Origin: Microbacterium luteum
GTDB taxonomy: Bacteria > Actinomycetota > Actinomycetes > Actinomycetales > Microbacteriaceae
NCBI RefSeq assembly: GCF_015277875.1
Contig: NZ_CP063814.1
Span: 2,232,001 to 2,296,000, forward strand
Length of the DNA: 64,000 bases
Direction of reading: 5' to 3'
Part shown: one piece after another, positions 35,486 through 44,879 of the stretch
How positions within the stretch are numbered: the first letter of the stretch is position 1
How the letters are laid out: each line of letters starts with the position of its first letter
Notes under the pieces: generated by a model
Told to the model about the DNA's origin: nothing
Databases searched by the model: none
The model's input: the letters and a program-made list of their open reading frames with translations, nothing else
Made by a program: the position numbers and the translations under genes

Positions 35486-35514
35486 CCTCGCCCGACGGCG
35501 CGCGACCGGCGATC

Positions 35515-35520
35515 TAGGGT
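35515..35520 (+). promoter_or_regulatory. -10 box of pcp (leaderless)
   Basis: TAGGGT ends 7 bases before GTG 35528. The alternative GTG at 35519 would overlap this box. Confidence 0.45.
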
Positions 35521-35527
35521 GGATCGG

Positions 35528-36166
35528 GTGACCACCGTGCTCCTGACCGGTTTCGAGCCGTTCGCCGCCGATCCGACCAACCCGTCGGGCGACGCGGTGC
35601 GCCTGGTGGCGGGCGGATGGGACGGCGCCGCGCATCTGGTCACCGACGTGCTGCCGGTGACCTTCGCCGGTGCCGCCGTGCGGCTCGAGGAACTCATCGA
35701 GCGCCACTGTCCCGACATCGTGATCTCCACCGGACTCGCCGGCGGGCGAGACGCGGTGACCCCCGAGCGGGTGGCCATCAACCTGCAGGATGCGCGGATT
35801 CCCGACAACGACGGCGCGCAGCCGGTGGATCTGCCGTGCGTGCCGGGCGGCCCCGCGGCCCTGTTCTCGTCACTCCCGGTGAAGGCGATCGCACGAGACG
35901 TCTCGGCCGGCGGCATCCCGGCGCGGGTCTCCCTGTCGGCGGGCTCCTACGTGTGCAACCACGTCTTCTACGTCGCCGCGCAGGGCGCCGCGTCGCGCCC
36001 CGGAACGCGCGCCGGCTTCATCCACGTGCCGTGGGACACCGCGCACGCCCCGGAGGGCCAGCCCGCGGTGCCGCTCGCGGACATCGCCGCGGCCCTGCAC
36101 GTCGCGATCGCCACCACGCTCGCGACCCCGCACGACCTCTCGGCGCCGGCCGGCAGCATCCATTGA
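35528..36166 (+). CDS. pcp: Pyroglutamyl-peptidase I
   Basis: This cysteine peptidase (C15) removes N-terminal pyroglutamate from peptides. The 212-residue protein opens VTTVLLTGFEPFAADPTNPS; the catalytic triad is visible as Glu in VTPERVAINLQDARIPDN, Cys in GSYVCNHVFY and His in FIHVPWD. The length matches the family. GTG 35528 is preferred on promoter geometry over GTG 35519. Confidence 0.92.
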   Translation: MTTVLLTGFEPFAADPTNPSGDAVRLVAGGWDGAAHLVTDVLPVTFAGAAVRLEELIERHCPDIVISTGLAGGRDAVTPERVAINLQDARIPDNDGAQPVDLPCVPGGPAALFSSLPVKAIARDVSAGGIPARVSLSAGSYVCNHVFYVAAQGAASRPGTRAGFIHVPWDTAHAPEGQPAVPLADIAAALHVAIATTLATPHDLSAPAGSIH

Positions 36167-36189
36167 CCCACCCCTGCGCCGGCGGCTTG

Positions 36190-36256
36190 GTCGGAGAATC
36201 CGCCCGACGTCGGAGGAATCGGCCCGAATCTTCCGACATCGGCGTGATTCTCCGAC
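36190..36256. terminator. Nested inverted repeats between pcp and ispG
   Basis: GTCGGAGAATC (36190-36200) pairs perfectly with 36246-36256, and inside it 36209-36217 pairs with 36229-36237 over nine positions including one G-T pair. The element lies between convergent stops and may terminate both transcripts; a G/C-rich (GGGC)n run follows at 36262-36296. No gene is seen in this gap. Confidence 0.5.
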
Positions 36257-36300
36257 ATCGGCGGGCGCGGCGCGGGCGGGCGGGCGGGCGCGGGGCTGGG

Positions 36301-37443
36301 TCAGGAGGTGAGGACCTGCGCCGTGCCGACGGGCGCATCCGGACCCATGTCATCGGCGAGCCGGTTCGCCTCGGCGATGAGGGTGGCGACGATGTCCGCT
36401 TCCGGAACGGTCTTGATGACCTCGCCCTTGACGAAGATCTGGCCTTTGCCGTTGCCGCTGGCGACCCCCAGGTCGGCGTCGCGGGCCTCGCCCGGGCCGT
36501 TCACGACGCATCCCATCACGGCCACCCGCAGCGGCACCGTCATGTCCTTGAGGCCCTCGGTCACCGAGTCGGCGAGGGTGTACACGTCCACCTGCGCGCG
36601 CCCGCACGACGGGCACGAGACGATCTCGAGCTTGCGCTCGCGCAGGTTCAGGGACTGCAGGATCTGGTGGCCGACCTTGACCTCCTCGGCGGGAGGGGCC
36701 GACAGCGAGACGCGGATGGTGTCGCCGATGCCCTCGGAGAGCAGGATGCCGAACGCCGTCGCACTCTTGATGGTCCCCTGGAAGGCGGGCCCGGCCTCGG
36801 TCACCCCGAGGTGGAGCGGCCAGTCGCCGCGCTCGGCGAGCTGCCGGTAGGCCTTCACCATCACGATCGGGTCGTTGTGCTTGACCGAGATCTTGAAGTC
36901 GTGGAAGTCGTGCTCCTCGAACAGCGACGCCTCCCACACCGCCGACTCCACGAGGGCCTCCGGCGTCGCCTTGCCGTACTTCTCCAGCAGCCGCTTGTCG
37001 AGGGAGCCGGCGTTGACGCCGATGCGCAGCGACACGCCGGCGGCCTGCGCCGCACGGGCGATCGCGCCGACCTGGTCGTCGAACTTGCGGATGTTGCCGG
37101 GATTCACGCGAACGGCCGCGCACCCCGCGTCGATGGCCTGGAAGACGTACTTGGGCTGGAAGTGGATGTCGGCGATGACCGGGATCTGGCTCTTCTTCGC
37201 GATGATGTGCAGCACGTCCGCATCGTCCTGACTCGGCACCGCGACGCGCACGATCTCGCATCCGGATGCGGTCAGCTCGGCGATCTGCTGGAGGGTCGCG
37301 TTGATGTCGGTCGTCGGCGTCGTCGTCATCGACTGCACGCTGACCGGCGCGTCGCCGCCCACCAGCACCTTCCCCACGCGGATCTGCCGGCTCCGGCGCC
37401 GGGGCGCGAGCACGTCGGGGACACTCGGCATACCGATGTTCAC
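36301..37443 (-). CDS. ispG: 4-hydroxy-3-methylbut-2-enyl-diphosphate synthase
   Basis: IspG (GcpE) reduces methylerythritol cyclodiphosphate to HMBPP in the MEP isoprenoid pathway. The 380-residue protein has the TIM-barrel opening [40 protein letters not shown] and the 4Fe-4S site [16 protein letters not shown] plus [13 protein letters not shown] 37443 opens VNIGMPSV with AGAGG eight bases upstream; ATG 37431 is the alternative. The very long frame running on to 39489 is a shadow of the gene on the other strand. In many actinobacteria ispG directly follows the RseP gene; here a divergent gene lies between. Confidence 0.95.
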   Translation of the reverse strand: MNIGMPSVPDVLAPRRRSRQIRVGKVLVGGDAPVSVQSMTTTPTTDINATLQQIAELTASGCEIVRVAVPSQDDADVLHIIAKKSQIPVIADIHFQPKYVFQAIDAGCAAVRVNPGNIRKFDDQVGAIARAAQAAGVSLRIGVNAGSLDKRLLEKYGKATPEALVESAVWEASLFEEHDFHDFKISVKHNDPIVMVKAYRQLAERGDWPLHLGVTEAGPAFQGTIKSATAFGILLSEGIGDTIRVSLSAPPAEEVKVGHQILQSLNLRERKLEIVSCPSCGRAQVDVYTLADSVTEGLKDMTVPLRVAVMGCVVNGPGEARDADLGVASGNGKGQIFVKGEVIKTVPEADIVATLIAEANRLADDMGPDAPVGTAQVLTS

Positions 37444-37509
37444 TGCGGGCACCTCTTCAGGGTACGCCGTGGAGCACCCGGCACGGCCGCAGGCGGCCTC
37501 ACGGGCCTG

Positions 37510-37518
37510 TGGTAGGTT
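37510..37518 (+). promoter_or_regulatory. Extended -10 of the trp leader
   Basis: TGG followed by TAGGTT ends 6 bases before the leader-peptide ATG at 37525, so the leader peptide itself should be leaderless. No convincing -35 is seen. Confidence 0.5.
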
Positions 37519-37524
37519 CGGCGC

Positions 37525-37560
37525 ATGTTCCCGCGACGTCACTGGTGGCTCACCGCATAG
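37525..37560 (+). CDS. trpL: trp operon leader peptide (11 residues)
   Basis: The 12-codon frame reads [11 protein letters not shown] and stop. Two adjacent Trp codons (37543-37548) lie just before the first of the overlapping hairpins, which is the arrangement of ribosome-mediated trp attenuators. Stalling at these codons when charged tRNA-Trp is scarce would cover the 5' arm of the hairpin at 37551-37556 and free the antiterminator sequence. Confidence 0.88.
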   Translation: MFPRRHWWLTA

Positions 37561-37615
37561 GCGGTGGGTTGTCGCGCGAACGACAGACCGCCCCTGACTG
37601 ACACGGGCGGTCCTC
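37551..37615 (+). promoter_or_regulatory. Trp attenuator with alternative hairpins
   Basis: Hairpin 1:2 is CACCGC (37551-37556) with GCGGTG (37561-37566), spanning the leader stop codon. Antiterminator 2:3 is GGCGGT (37560-37565) with ACCGCC (37587-37592). Terminator 3:4 is GACCGCCC (37586-37593) with GGGCGGTC (37605-37612), followed by a pyrimidine-rich CCTCTTCTC. Strand 2 cannot pair with both 1 and 3, and strand 3 cannot pair with both 2 and 4, giving the classical switch before the gene at 37657. Confidence 0.85.
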
Positions 37616-37656
37616 TTCTCTGCAAGGGCCGACCGCCCATCCGACGAGAGAACCCG

Positions 37657-39570
37657 ATGAGCACGCCTGCCCCCTCCCTCGCTGCCCTGGCCGCCTGCGA
37701 CGCTCCCTTCGCTCTCATCGCCCGCGATGCCGACACGGTCGAGGTGCTCACCGGCGAGGTCGTGGACGTCGACCTGCTCGGCGACATCCCGCTGGTCGCA
37801 AGCGACGGCACGCCTCGGGAGGTGCTGGCTCTCGTGCCGTTCCGGCAGGTGCGCGAGCGGGGCTTCGTCTGCCACGACGACGGCGCACCGCTGCGATGCC
37901 TGCTCGTCGACGAGCACACCTCCCTCCCGCGAGCAGACGTGCTCGCCGAGCTCCCCGGAGCGCCGGTCACCCTCTCCGATGCCGGCTTCGACATCGCCGA
38001 CGACGACTACGCCGACATCGTGCGCCGAGTGATCGCCGATGAGATCGGCCGCGGCGAAGGAGCGAACTTCGTCATCCGACGTGATTTCACGGCCTCGGTC
38101 GACGCCGACCCGCGCGTCGCCGCGCTCACGTGGTTCCGCGCGCTCGCCGAGCACGAGCAGGGCGCGTACTGGACCTTCGCCATCGTCACCGACGGTCACG
38201 TGGCGGTCGGCGCGAGCCCTGAGGCGCACGTGAGCGCGACCGGGGGCGTGGTCACCATGAACCCGATCTCGGGCACGTTCCGCCACCCGCAGGGCGGCGC
38301 CACCGTGGCGACGCTGAGCGAGTTCCTCGAATCGACCAAGGAGACCGAAGAGCTCTTCATGGTCGTCGACGAGGAGCTGAAGATGATGAGCGCCGTGTGC
38401 TCCGACGGCGGCCGCATCACCGGACCGCGCCTGAAGGAGATGTCGCGGCTGACGCACACCGAGTACATGCTGCGCGGACGCAGCCGCCTCGACCCGCGCG
38501 ACATCCTCCGCGAGACGATGTTCGCACCCACCGTCACCGGATCCCCGATGCAGAACGCCTGCACCGTCATCGCCCGGCACGAGACCTCCCCGCGCGGATA
38601 CTATTCGGGCGTCGCCGCCCTGTTCACGCCGCGCCCGACGCAGGTTCCGGATGAGCCCACGCACGATCTCGACGCGCCGATCCTCATCCGCACCGCCTAC
38701 CTCGTCGACGGGGCGCTGCGGGTGCCGGTCGGCGCGACGCTCGTGCGGCATTCCGACCCGTACGGAGAGGTCGGCGAGACGCACGGAAAAGCCGCCGGGG
38801 TGCTCGGCGCGATCGGCGCCGTCGCGCGTGACACGTCCGCATCCGCCGGCGACGACGACGCTCCCACCGGACCTCCCGCGCGGCTCGCGGAAGACCCGGA
38901 TGTCGCGAGCCTGCTCGCCTCGCGCAACTCCCGCCTCGCCGACTTCTGGCTCAATCCGCAATCCGGCGGCACCGACGGCCCCTTCGCCGGACACCGCGCA
39001 GTGATGGTGGATGCCGAGGACCGGTTCACGACGATGCTCGCGCACCAGCTGCGCCACCTGGGCCTCGACGTCACCATCACCCCGTGGCACGCCGCCACCG
39101 ATGAAGAGATCGTCGGCGCCGAGCTGCTCGTGTGCGGTCCCGGCCCCGGCGACCCCCGCGGACTCGAGAACCCGCGCATCGCTCGGATGCGCGAGGTCGT
39201 GGCGATGCGGCGCGCGAGCGGCCGGCCCCTGCTGGCCGTGTGCCTCAGCCATCAGATCCTCGCCGACAGCCTCGGCATCGAGCTGGCTCCGCTGGCGCGC
39301 CCGCACCAGGGTGTGCAGCTGCGCGTCGACATCTTCGGCGAGCCCGCTTCGATCGGGTTCTACAACACCTTCACCGCGACGGTGCCCGCCGGAACGAGCC
39401 GCATCGGCGAGGCCGAGGTCTCCGCCGACCCCGAATCCGGCGCGGTGTATGCGCTGCGCGGGCCGGGATTCGCCTCGGTGCAGGGACACCTCGAGTCGAT
39501 CCTGTCGCGCGACGGGCTGCGCACCCTCGAGCGGCTGGTCGCAGAGGCTTTCGCCGACACCCCCGCCTGA
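37657..39570 (+). CDS. Fused anthranilate synthase / PhzE-like chorismate amidotransferase
   Basis: This 637-residue protein joins a chorismate-binding TrpE-like domain (about 1-415) to a class I glutamine amidotransferase domain (about 435-637). The first shows [11 protein letters not shown], the [17 protein letters not shown] segment, and [12 protein letters not shown]; the second shows the nucleophile Cys in [11 protein letters not shown] and His in VQGHLESIL. Its length and motifs resemble PhzE (ADIC synthase) more than separate TrpE and TrpG. The upstream Trp attenuator suggests supply of anthranilate for tryptophan. Whether it makes anthranilate or ADIC cannot be settled here; no PhzD-like gene or other trp gene is in the window. 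Confidence 0.85.
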   Translation: MSTPAPSLAALAACDAPFALIARDADTVEVLTGEVVDVDLLGDIPLVASDGTPREVLALVPFRQVRERGFVCHDDGAPLRCLLVDEHTSLPRADVLAELPGAPVTLSDAGFDIADDDYADIVRRVIADEIGRGEGANFVIRRDFTASVDADPRVAALTWFRALAEHEQGAYWTFAIVTDGHVAVGASPEAHVSATGGVVTMNPISGTFRHPQGGATVATLSEFLESTKETEELFMVVDEELKMMSAVCSDGGRITGPRLKEMSRLTHTEYMLRGRSRLDPRDILRETMFAPTVTGSPMQNACTVIARHETSPRGYYSGVAALFTPRPTQVPDEPTHDLDAPILIRTAYLVDGALRVPVGATLVRHSDPYGEVGETHGKAAGVLGAIGAVARDTSASAGDDDAPTGPPARLAEDPDVASLLASRNSRLADFWLNPQSGGTDGPFAGHRAVMVDAEDRFTTMLAHQLRHLGLDVTITPWHAATDEEIVGAELLVCGPGPGDPRGLENPRIARMREVVAMRRASGRPLLAVCLSHQILADSLGIELAPLARPHQGVQLRVDIFGEPASIGFYNTFTATVPAGTSRIGEAEVSADPESGAVYALRGPGFASVQGHLESILSRDGLRTLERLVAEAFADTPA

Positions 39571-39607
39571 GCGCTGCGAAGACCCGCGATCGGCGGGACG
39601 GCGCAGC

Positions 39608-40933
39608 TCAGGAGCCGAAGATCGAGATCGGATTGACGATGTCGGCGAGGATCAGCACGGCGCCCATCGCGATCAGGCACACGACCACGACGAAGGTCAC
39701 GGGGACGAGCTTGGTCGCATCCACCGGAGCCGGAGGCGGACGACGCAGCAGCTTCGCCCACGCCCGCTTGACCCCCTCCCACAGCGCCACGACGACGTGA
39801 CCGCCGTCCAGCGGCAGCAGCGGGATGAGGTTGAACACGAACAGGGCGATGTTCAGCGAGGCCAGGACCGACAGGATGCCGGCGACCCGGTTCAGGATCG
39901 GGGCCTCCGCGGAGGCGACCTCACCGGCGATGACGCCGGCACCGACGATGCTCAGCGGTCCGTCGGGATCACGCTCTCCCCCGGTGACGAGGTCGACGCC
40001 GGTCTTCCAGACCTTCACCGGCAGCTGCCACATGATGCCCGCCACGGCACCGACGTTCTCGAAGGCCATCTGGGGACCCGCCCAGATCGGTTGCGGCTGC
40101 AGTTCGCTGACCGGCGAGATGCCGATGAATCCGACCTCCTCGGTCACGGCGACGTCGTTCTCGTCGGTGACGGCTCGCCCGGCCTCATCGGTCACGGGGC
40201 GTTCGGTCAGCAGCGGGGTCACGGCGAGCGTCGTCTCGGCACCGTCGCGGAGCACCACCACCTCGAGCGTCTCGCCCGGGGCGTCGCGGATGATCGCCGA
40301 GGCCTCGTCGAAGCTCGCCACGGGCGTACCGTCGATCGAGACGATCTCGTCGCCGGGCAGCATCCCCGCCTCCGCCGCGGGTGCGACGGGGTCGGCCGAT
40401 GTGCACTCCGCACCCGCGGACGATGCCGGCACCACGCACTCCGACACGGCGGCGACCGTCGTCGTCGCCGTGGACAATCCGATGCCGGAGGCCAGCAGGG
40501 CGAACAGGACGATCGCCAGCAACAGGTTCATGACCGGTCCGCCGAGCATGATGATCACGCGCTTGAACACCGGCAGCCGGTAGAAGACGCGATCGTCGCC
40601 GTCGCCGTGGACGGTCTCATCGTTCGCGGCACGGGCGTCCTGAACCATCGTGGCGAAGAATCCGCCGCCGGCGCGTCCCTCGCCGGCACGCTCGGCGGGA
40701 GTGGGCGGATACATTCCCGCCATGGAGATGTAGCCGCCGATCGGAAGGGCCTTCACGCCGTACTCGGTCTCACCGAAACGGCGGGACCACAGCGTCGGCC
40801 CGAAGCCGATCATGTACTGCCCGACACGGACCCCGAAGCGCTTGGCGGGCACCAGGTGACCGATCTCGTGCAGGGCGATCGACACGGCGAGGCCCACGAA
40901 GAGCAGGGCGAAGCCGATGACGAATGCGATCAC
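39608..40933 (-). CDS. rseP: RseP-like site-2 zinc metalloprotease
   Basis: This M50 intramembrane protease cleaves membrane substrates such as anti-sigma factors. The 441-residue protein has HExxH at residues 22-26 in TM1 ([16 protein letters not shown]), [15 protein letters not shown], a periplasmic PDZ domain (about 190-260: [18 protein letters not shown]) and the LPLDGGHV zinc-ligand motif near residue 380. GTG 40933 is supported by TACCGT ending 6 bases upstream. The gene lies between dxr and ispG in the usual order, but separated from both by opposite-strand genes. Confidence 0.93.
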   Translation of the reverse strand: MIAFVIGFALLFVGLAVSIALHEIGHLVPAKRFGVRVGQYMIGFGPTLWSRRFGETEYGVKALPIGGYISMAGMYPPTPAERAGEGRAGGGFFATMVQDARAANDETVHGDGDDRVFYRLPVFKRVIIMLGGPVMNLLLAIVLFALLASGIGLSTATTTVAAVSECVVPASSAGAECTSADPVAPAAEAGMLPGDEIVSIDGTPVASFDEASAIIRDAPGETLEVVVLRDGAETTLAVTPLLTERPVTDEAGRAVTDENDVAVTEEVGFIGISPVSELQPQPIWAGPQMAFENVGAVAGIMWQLPVKVWKTGVDLVTGGERDPDGPLSIVGAGVIAGEVASAEAPILNRVAGILSVLASLNIALFVFNLIPLLPLDGGHVVVALWEGVKRAWAKLLRRPPPAPVDATKLVPVTFVVVVCLIAMGAVLILADIVNPISIFGS

Positions 40934-40939
40934 GACCCC

Positions 40940-40945
40940 ACGGTA
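40940..40945 (-). promoter_or_regulatory. -10 box of rseP (leaderless)
   Basis: TACCGT on the minus strand ends 6 bases before GTG 40933. Confidence 0.5.
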
Positions 40946-40982
40946 CTCGCGCCTGCCTATGAAGAGGCCGCGAGGTGAGAGG

Positions 40983-42650
40983 ATGGATGCCGCCATGCCG
41001 ACCGACACCGCCTCCCATCTGCCACCCGTGCTCCGGCCCGAGAATCCGCCGACGCACGGCCTCGCCGACTTCGCGCGCGAGGTCGGCGCGCGCTCTTCGG
41101 ACGACCTCGCCGGCGTCACGCTGTCGGGCATCACGCTCGCCACCGCGGACCTGCGACCGGGCGACGTCTTCGTCGCGGTGCGCGGGGTGAACCGGCACGG
41201 CGCGGAGTTCGCGGCCGATGCCGCCGCCGCCGGAGCGGTCGCGGTGGTCACCGACGCCGCCGGAGAGGCGATCGCGCGCACGGCCGGCATCCCGGTGCTC
41301 GTCGTCGACGACCCGCGAGCGGCTCTCGGCGACATGTCGGCGCGTGTCTACGCGACCGGCGCCGACGACGACCTGCCCCTCCTGCTCGGCACGACCGGCA
41401 CCAACGGCAAGACGAGCGTGTCGCACCTCCTCGAAGGCATCCTGTCCCAGATAGGCGCGGTGACGGGACTCTCGTCCACCGCCGAGCGCCACATCGCCGG
41501 ACAGATCATCGTGTCGCGACTCACCACGCCCGAGGCCTACGAGATGCACGCGCTGCTGGCGCTGATGCGGGAACGCGGCGTCGAGGCCGTGGCCGTCGAG
41601 GTGAGCGCGCAGGCGCTGTCGCGGCGACGCGTCGACGGGATGATGTTCGACGTCGCCGGGTTCACGAACCTCTCCCACGACCATCTCGACGACTATGCCG
41701 ACATGGCCGAGTACTTCGAGGCCAAGCTCCCGCTGTTCCGCCCGGACCGTTCGCGACGCGCCGTCATCAGCCTCGACTCCGCATCGGGGGCCGATGTCGT
41801 CGCGGCGTGCGAGGTGCCGTGCGTCACGATCGGCACTCCCGACATCGCCGATGATCGCGACGCTGCCGCGGGCGCCGATTGGCTCGTGGAGATCATCGAC
41901 GAGCAGCAGATCGGCACGCGCTTCGCGCTCGCCGCTCGCGATGGCCGCCGGCTGGAGACGACCGTGCCGGTCATCGGTCGTCACATGGCCGCCAACGCGG
42001 GTCTCGCGATCGTCATGATCCTGGAGGCCGGCTACCCGTGGGAGCGGCTGACCGCGGCGCTCGAGGGCGGCCGCATCGAGGCGTACCTGCCCGGTCGCAC
42101 GGAACTGGTCTCCGGCGACACCGGCCCGGCCGTCTACGTCGACTTCGGGCACTCCCCCGACGCCTTCGAGAAGACCCTCGCCGCCGTCCGGCGCGTCACG
42201 CCGGGCACGGTCCTCATGCTCTTCGGCGCGGACGGCGACCGCGACACCACGAAGCGACACGACATGGGCCGCACCGCCGTCGACGGCAGCGACATCCTGA
42301 TCGTCACCGACCATCACCCCCGCCATGAGGAGCCGGACGCGATCCGTGCGAGCCTCGTCGAGGGCGCGCGCCGGGCGCGGCCCGACGCGGACATCCGCGA
42401 ATTCTCACCACCGGAGCGCGCCATCCGCGAGGCCGTCGAGCTCGTCGGCGACGGCGATGCGATCCTGTGGGCCGGGCCCGGCCACCAGGACTACCGCGAC
42501 ATCCGCGGCGTGCGCACACCGTATTCGGCTCGCGAGCTCGCCCGCCGCGCTCTGCGCGACAGGGGATGGCCGGTGCCCGAACCGCGCTGGCCCGTGCCGT
42601 ACCCCGACGACCAGACGCCGGACTCCGACCCGCTGCGCCCGTCGCGCTGA
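40983..42650 (+). CDS. MurE-like Mur ligase family protein (paralogue)
   Basis: This 555-residue ATP-dependent ligase has the three Mur domains: an N-terminal substrate domain (VTLSGITLATADLRPGDVFVAV), the central ATP domain with GTTGTNGKTSV and the carbamylated-Lys motif YFEAKLPLF, and the C-terminal domain. In MurE the C-terminal acceptor loop reads DNPR (diaminopimelate) or DNPA-like (lysine); here it is TDHHPRHEEP. The gene lies outside any cell-wall cluster, so it may be a second MurE-type enzyme with an altered acceptor. ATG 40983 has AGGTGA four bases upstream. It is divergent from rseP. Confidence 0.85.
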   Translation: MDAAMPTDTASHLPPVLRPENPPTHGLADFAREVGARSSDDLAGVTLSGITLATADLRPGDVFVAVRGVNRHGAEFAADAAAAGAVAVVTDAAGEAIARTAGIPVLVVDDPRAALGDMSARVYATGADDDLPLLLGTTGTNGKTSVSHLLEGILSQIGAVTGLSSTAERHIAGQIIVSRLTTPEAYEMHALLALMRERGVEAVAVEVSAQALSRRRVDGMMFDVAGFTNLSHDHLDDYADMAEYFEAKLPLFRPDRSRRAVISLDSASGADVVAACEVPCVTIGTPDIADDRDAAAGADWLVEIIDEQQIGTRFALAARDGRRLETTVPVIGRHMAANAGLAIVMILEAGYPWERLTAALEGGRIEAYLPGRTELVSGDTGPAVYVDFGHSPDAFEKTLAAVRRVTPGTVLMLFGADGDRDTTKRHDMGRTAVDGSDILIVTDHHPRHEEPDAIRASLVEGARRARPDADIREFSPPERAIREAVELVGDGDAILWAGPGHQDYRDIRGVRTPYSARELARRALRDRGWPVPEPRWPVPYPDDQTPDSDPLRPSR

Positions 42651-42651
42651 C

Positions 42652-43734
42652 TCAGGCCGCGGCGACGGCGCGATCCGCCGCCTCACGCGACCAGCGCTCG
42701 GCCTCGGCGAGGGTCTCGAGCGTGAGCTCCGTCGGAGGCTCGTGCGCATCGACCACGGCGGCGATCGTCTCGACGATGTCGGTGAAAGCGATCGCGCCGT
42801 CGTGGAACGCGTCGACGGCCTGCTCGTTCGCCGCGTTGAACACGGCGGGGAAGGTCGATCCCGCACGACCGACCTGCTTGGCCAGCGCAACGGCCGGAAA
42901 CGCCTCGTCGTCGAGCGGTTCGAACGTCCACGAGGTGGCGCTCGACCAGTCGAGGGGTGCACCCACCCCGCCGACGCGATGCGGCCAGTCCAGGCCGAGA
43001 GAGATCGGCAGCCGCATGTCGGGGGGCGACGCCTGAGCGATCGTCGATCCGTCGACGAACTCGACCATCGAGTGCACGATCGATTGCGGGTGCACGACCA
43101 CGTCGATGTGCTCGAACGGCACATCGAACAGCAGGTGCGCCTCGATGACCTCCAGGCCCTTGTTCACCAGCGTGGCGGAATTGGTCGTCACGACCCTGCC
43201 CATGTCCCAGGTCGGATGCGCGAGCGCCTCACGCGGAGTGACGGTCGCCATGTCGCTGCGCGAGCGCCCGCGGAAGGGACCTCCCGACGCGGTGAGGACG
43301 AGCCTGCGCACCTCGGCCCTCTCACCGCTTCGCAGGGCCTGCGCGATGGCCGAGTGCTCCGAGTCGACCGGGACGATCTGTCCGGGGCGCGCCGCACGAC
43401 GCACCAGATCCCCGCCGACGATCAGCGACTCCTTGTTCGCCAAGGCCAGCGTCGTGCCGGTGGCCAGGGTCGCGAGTGTGGGCCCCAGCCCCACCGAACC
43501 GGTGATGCCGTTGAGCACGACGTCGGCCTCGACGTCGTGCACCAGCTGGGCGGCCTCCTCCGCCCCGAGCGCCGTGTGCTCCACGCCGAACGCCTCCGCC
43601 TGGGCGGAGAGCGCGTCGCGTGAGGAGTGAGCGGACAGACCGACGACGTCGAAACGACGCGGGTTCGCGCGGATGACCTCGAGCGCCTGCGTGCCGATGG
43701 AGCCGGTGGAACCGAGAACGATGACGCGCCGCAT
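42652..43734 (-). CDS. dxr: 1-deoxy-D-xylulose 5-phosphate reductoisomerase
   Basis: Dxr makes methylerythritol 4-phosphate, the committed step of the MEP pathway, using NADPH and a divalent metal. The 360-residue protein shows the dinucleotide fold [41 protein letters not shown] with the metal-binding Asp and Glu, TASGGPFRG, and HPTWDMG. The length is slightly short of E. coli Dxr (398). TAGTCT lies 6 bases before the ATG with a GTGACC -35-like element 18 bases further. Confidence 0.95.
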   Translation of the reverse strand: MRRVIVLGSTGSIGTQALEVIRANPRRFDVVGLSAHSSRDALSAQAEAFGVEHTALGAEEAAQLVHDVEADVVLNGITGSVGLGPTLATLATGTTLALANKESLIVGGDLVRRAARPGQIVPVDSEHSAIAQALRSGERAEVRRLVLTASGGPFRGRSRSDMATVTPREALAHPTWDMGRVVTTNSATLVNKGLEVIEAHLLFDVPFEHIDVVVHPQSIVHSMVEFVDGSTIAQASPPDMRLPISLGLDWPHRVGGVGAPLDWSSATSWTFEPLDDEAFPAVALAKQVGRAGSTFPAVFNAANEQAVDAFHDGAIAFTDIVETIAAVVDAHEPPTELTLETLAEAERWSREAADRAVAAA

Positions 43735-43740
43735 GCGGTC

Positions 43741-43746
43741 AGACTA
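43741..43746 (-). promoter_or_regulatory. -10 box of dxr (leaderless)
   Basis: TAGTCT on the minus strand ends 6 bases before ATG 43734. A GTGACC -35-like hexamer with an 18-base spacer precedes it. Confidence 0.55.
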
Positions 43747-43766
43747 CCGACGCCGCACGCGTGGGG

Positions 43767-44699
43767 TCACTCGGCCGCGACGGCGTGCTGCGTGCCCAGG
43801 ATGTCCACGACGAACACGAGCGTCTCGTCCTGCAGCTCGTTTCCCTCGCTGTCCCCGTAGCCAAACTCCGGCGGGATGACCACGAGCACTTGCGACCCGA
43901 CGGTCTGCCCTTCCAGCGCCTGCTGGAAGCCGGCCACGACACCGGTGGTGGTGAAGGTGGCGGGGGTGTCGCGATCCCAGCTGGAATCGAAGACCTCGCC
44001 GTCGGACCACTTCACACCTGCATAGTGCACGAGCACCGTGTCACCGGACTCGACCGTCGCACCGTCACCGACCTTCAACTCGGCGATCTCGACCTCCGTC
44101 GGCGCCTCAGCGTCGGGGATGGTCACCGTGGGGGCGCCGTCGTCGTCGAGGGTCACGTCCGGCATGCCTTCGACGGGCTCCTGCTCCTCGCCCCACGCGG
44201 CGTCGGGAACGACGCTCAGCAGATCGAAGACGTAGACCTCGGCACCGTTGGTGTCGCTCGCGGGGAAGGCGGCGACCACGCGCGTGCCGGGGGTCGCGCA
44301 CCCGACGATCTGACCGATCGGGTTGTCGGCGGAGATCTGTGCGGGAAGGATCTCCGCGCCCTCGTACCCGAGCGATCCGAGCTCCTCGCCGGTCTCGGCG
44401 CTGTACGCGGTGAGCGCATAGGACACGAGGTCGCCGGATTCCACGGGGTCTCCCTCGCCCTCGGTCACCACGGAGCTCTGAAGCTCGCCGACCTCGAGCG
44501 GGAACTCGAACGTCGCGGTGGACTCCTCGCCCGTCTCGCCCTCGACGGTGACGGCTTCGGAAGCCGACCCTGAGGGGGCCGCCGCGGCGCAGAGCGCATC
44601 GGCGGAGGCGTCCGGTTCGGGGTCGGATGAGCCGCATCCGGCGAGCAGGATCGCCGTAGCGGCGACGGCGGAGACGGCGAACAGGGAGCGATTGCGCAC
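43767..44699 (-). CDS. Lipoprotein FKBP-type peptidyl-prolyl isomerase with two FKBP-like domains
   Basis: This 310-residue secreted lipoprotein has a lipobox ILLAGC with Cys22. Two FKBP-like regions follow: a degenerate one (about 60-170) lacking most pocket residues, and a canonical C-terminal one (about 200-300) with GDTVLVHYAGVKWSDGEVFDSSW, VAGFQQALEGQTVGSQVLVVIPPEFGYG and LVFVVDIL. It probably assists folding of exported proteins. GTG 44699 has GAGG five bases upstream. The long frame running on to 45509 is a shadow of the acyltransferase gene. Confidence 0.9.
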   Translation of the reverse strand: MRNRSLFAVSAVAATAILLAGCGSSDPEPDASADALCAAAAPSGSASEAVTVEGETGEESTATFEFPLEVGELQSSVVTEGEGDPVESGDLVSYALTAYSAETGEELGSLGYEGAEILPAQISADNPIGQIVGCATPGTRVVAAFPASDTNGAEVYVFDLLSVVPDAAWGEEQEPVEGMPDVTLDDDGAPTVTIPDAEAPTEVEIAELKVGDGATVESGDTVLVHYAGVKWSDGEVFDSSWDRDTPATFTTTGVVAGFQQALEGQTVGSQVLVVIPPEFGYGDSEGNELQDETLVFVVDILGTQHAVAAE

Positions 44700-44867
44700 G
44701 AAGACCTCGAGACGGTGGACAGACACGGTCGCCCCCATCCTGCCCCACGATCTCTTTGATCGGGCTGAGAGCCCCGTCGCCCGGGCCGGGATCGGTCGAC
44801 CGGCGGGCCGAGACCCGCCCGGCTCCACGCGCCCGGAAACATAACGTGCCGGGCATGCGATCCGCGA

Positions 44868-44873
44868 TAGCCT
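44868..44873 (+). promoter_or_regulatory. -10 box of the PlsC-like gene (leaderless)
   Basis: TAGCCT ends 6 bases before GTG 44880, favouring that codon over the ATG at 44883. Confidence 0.5.
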
Positions 44874-44879
44874 CGTCGG

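Noticed and set aside
37571..37615. Simple intrinsic terminator of an upstream gene
   Set aside because: The upstream gene on this strand ends more than a kilobase away (pcp), and the stem overlaps an alternative pairing with the leader region, which fits attenuation better.
37444..39489. Leftward continuation of ispG into a 1062-residue frame
   Set aside because: The extra 680 residues mirror the fused anthranilate synthase gene; ispG homology begins at 37443.
37657..39570. Phenazine biosynthesis cluster
   Set aside because: Only the PhzE-like fusion is present; no phzD, phzF, phzB or phzG homologue lies in the window, and the Trp attenuator argues for tryptophan supply.
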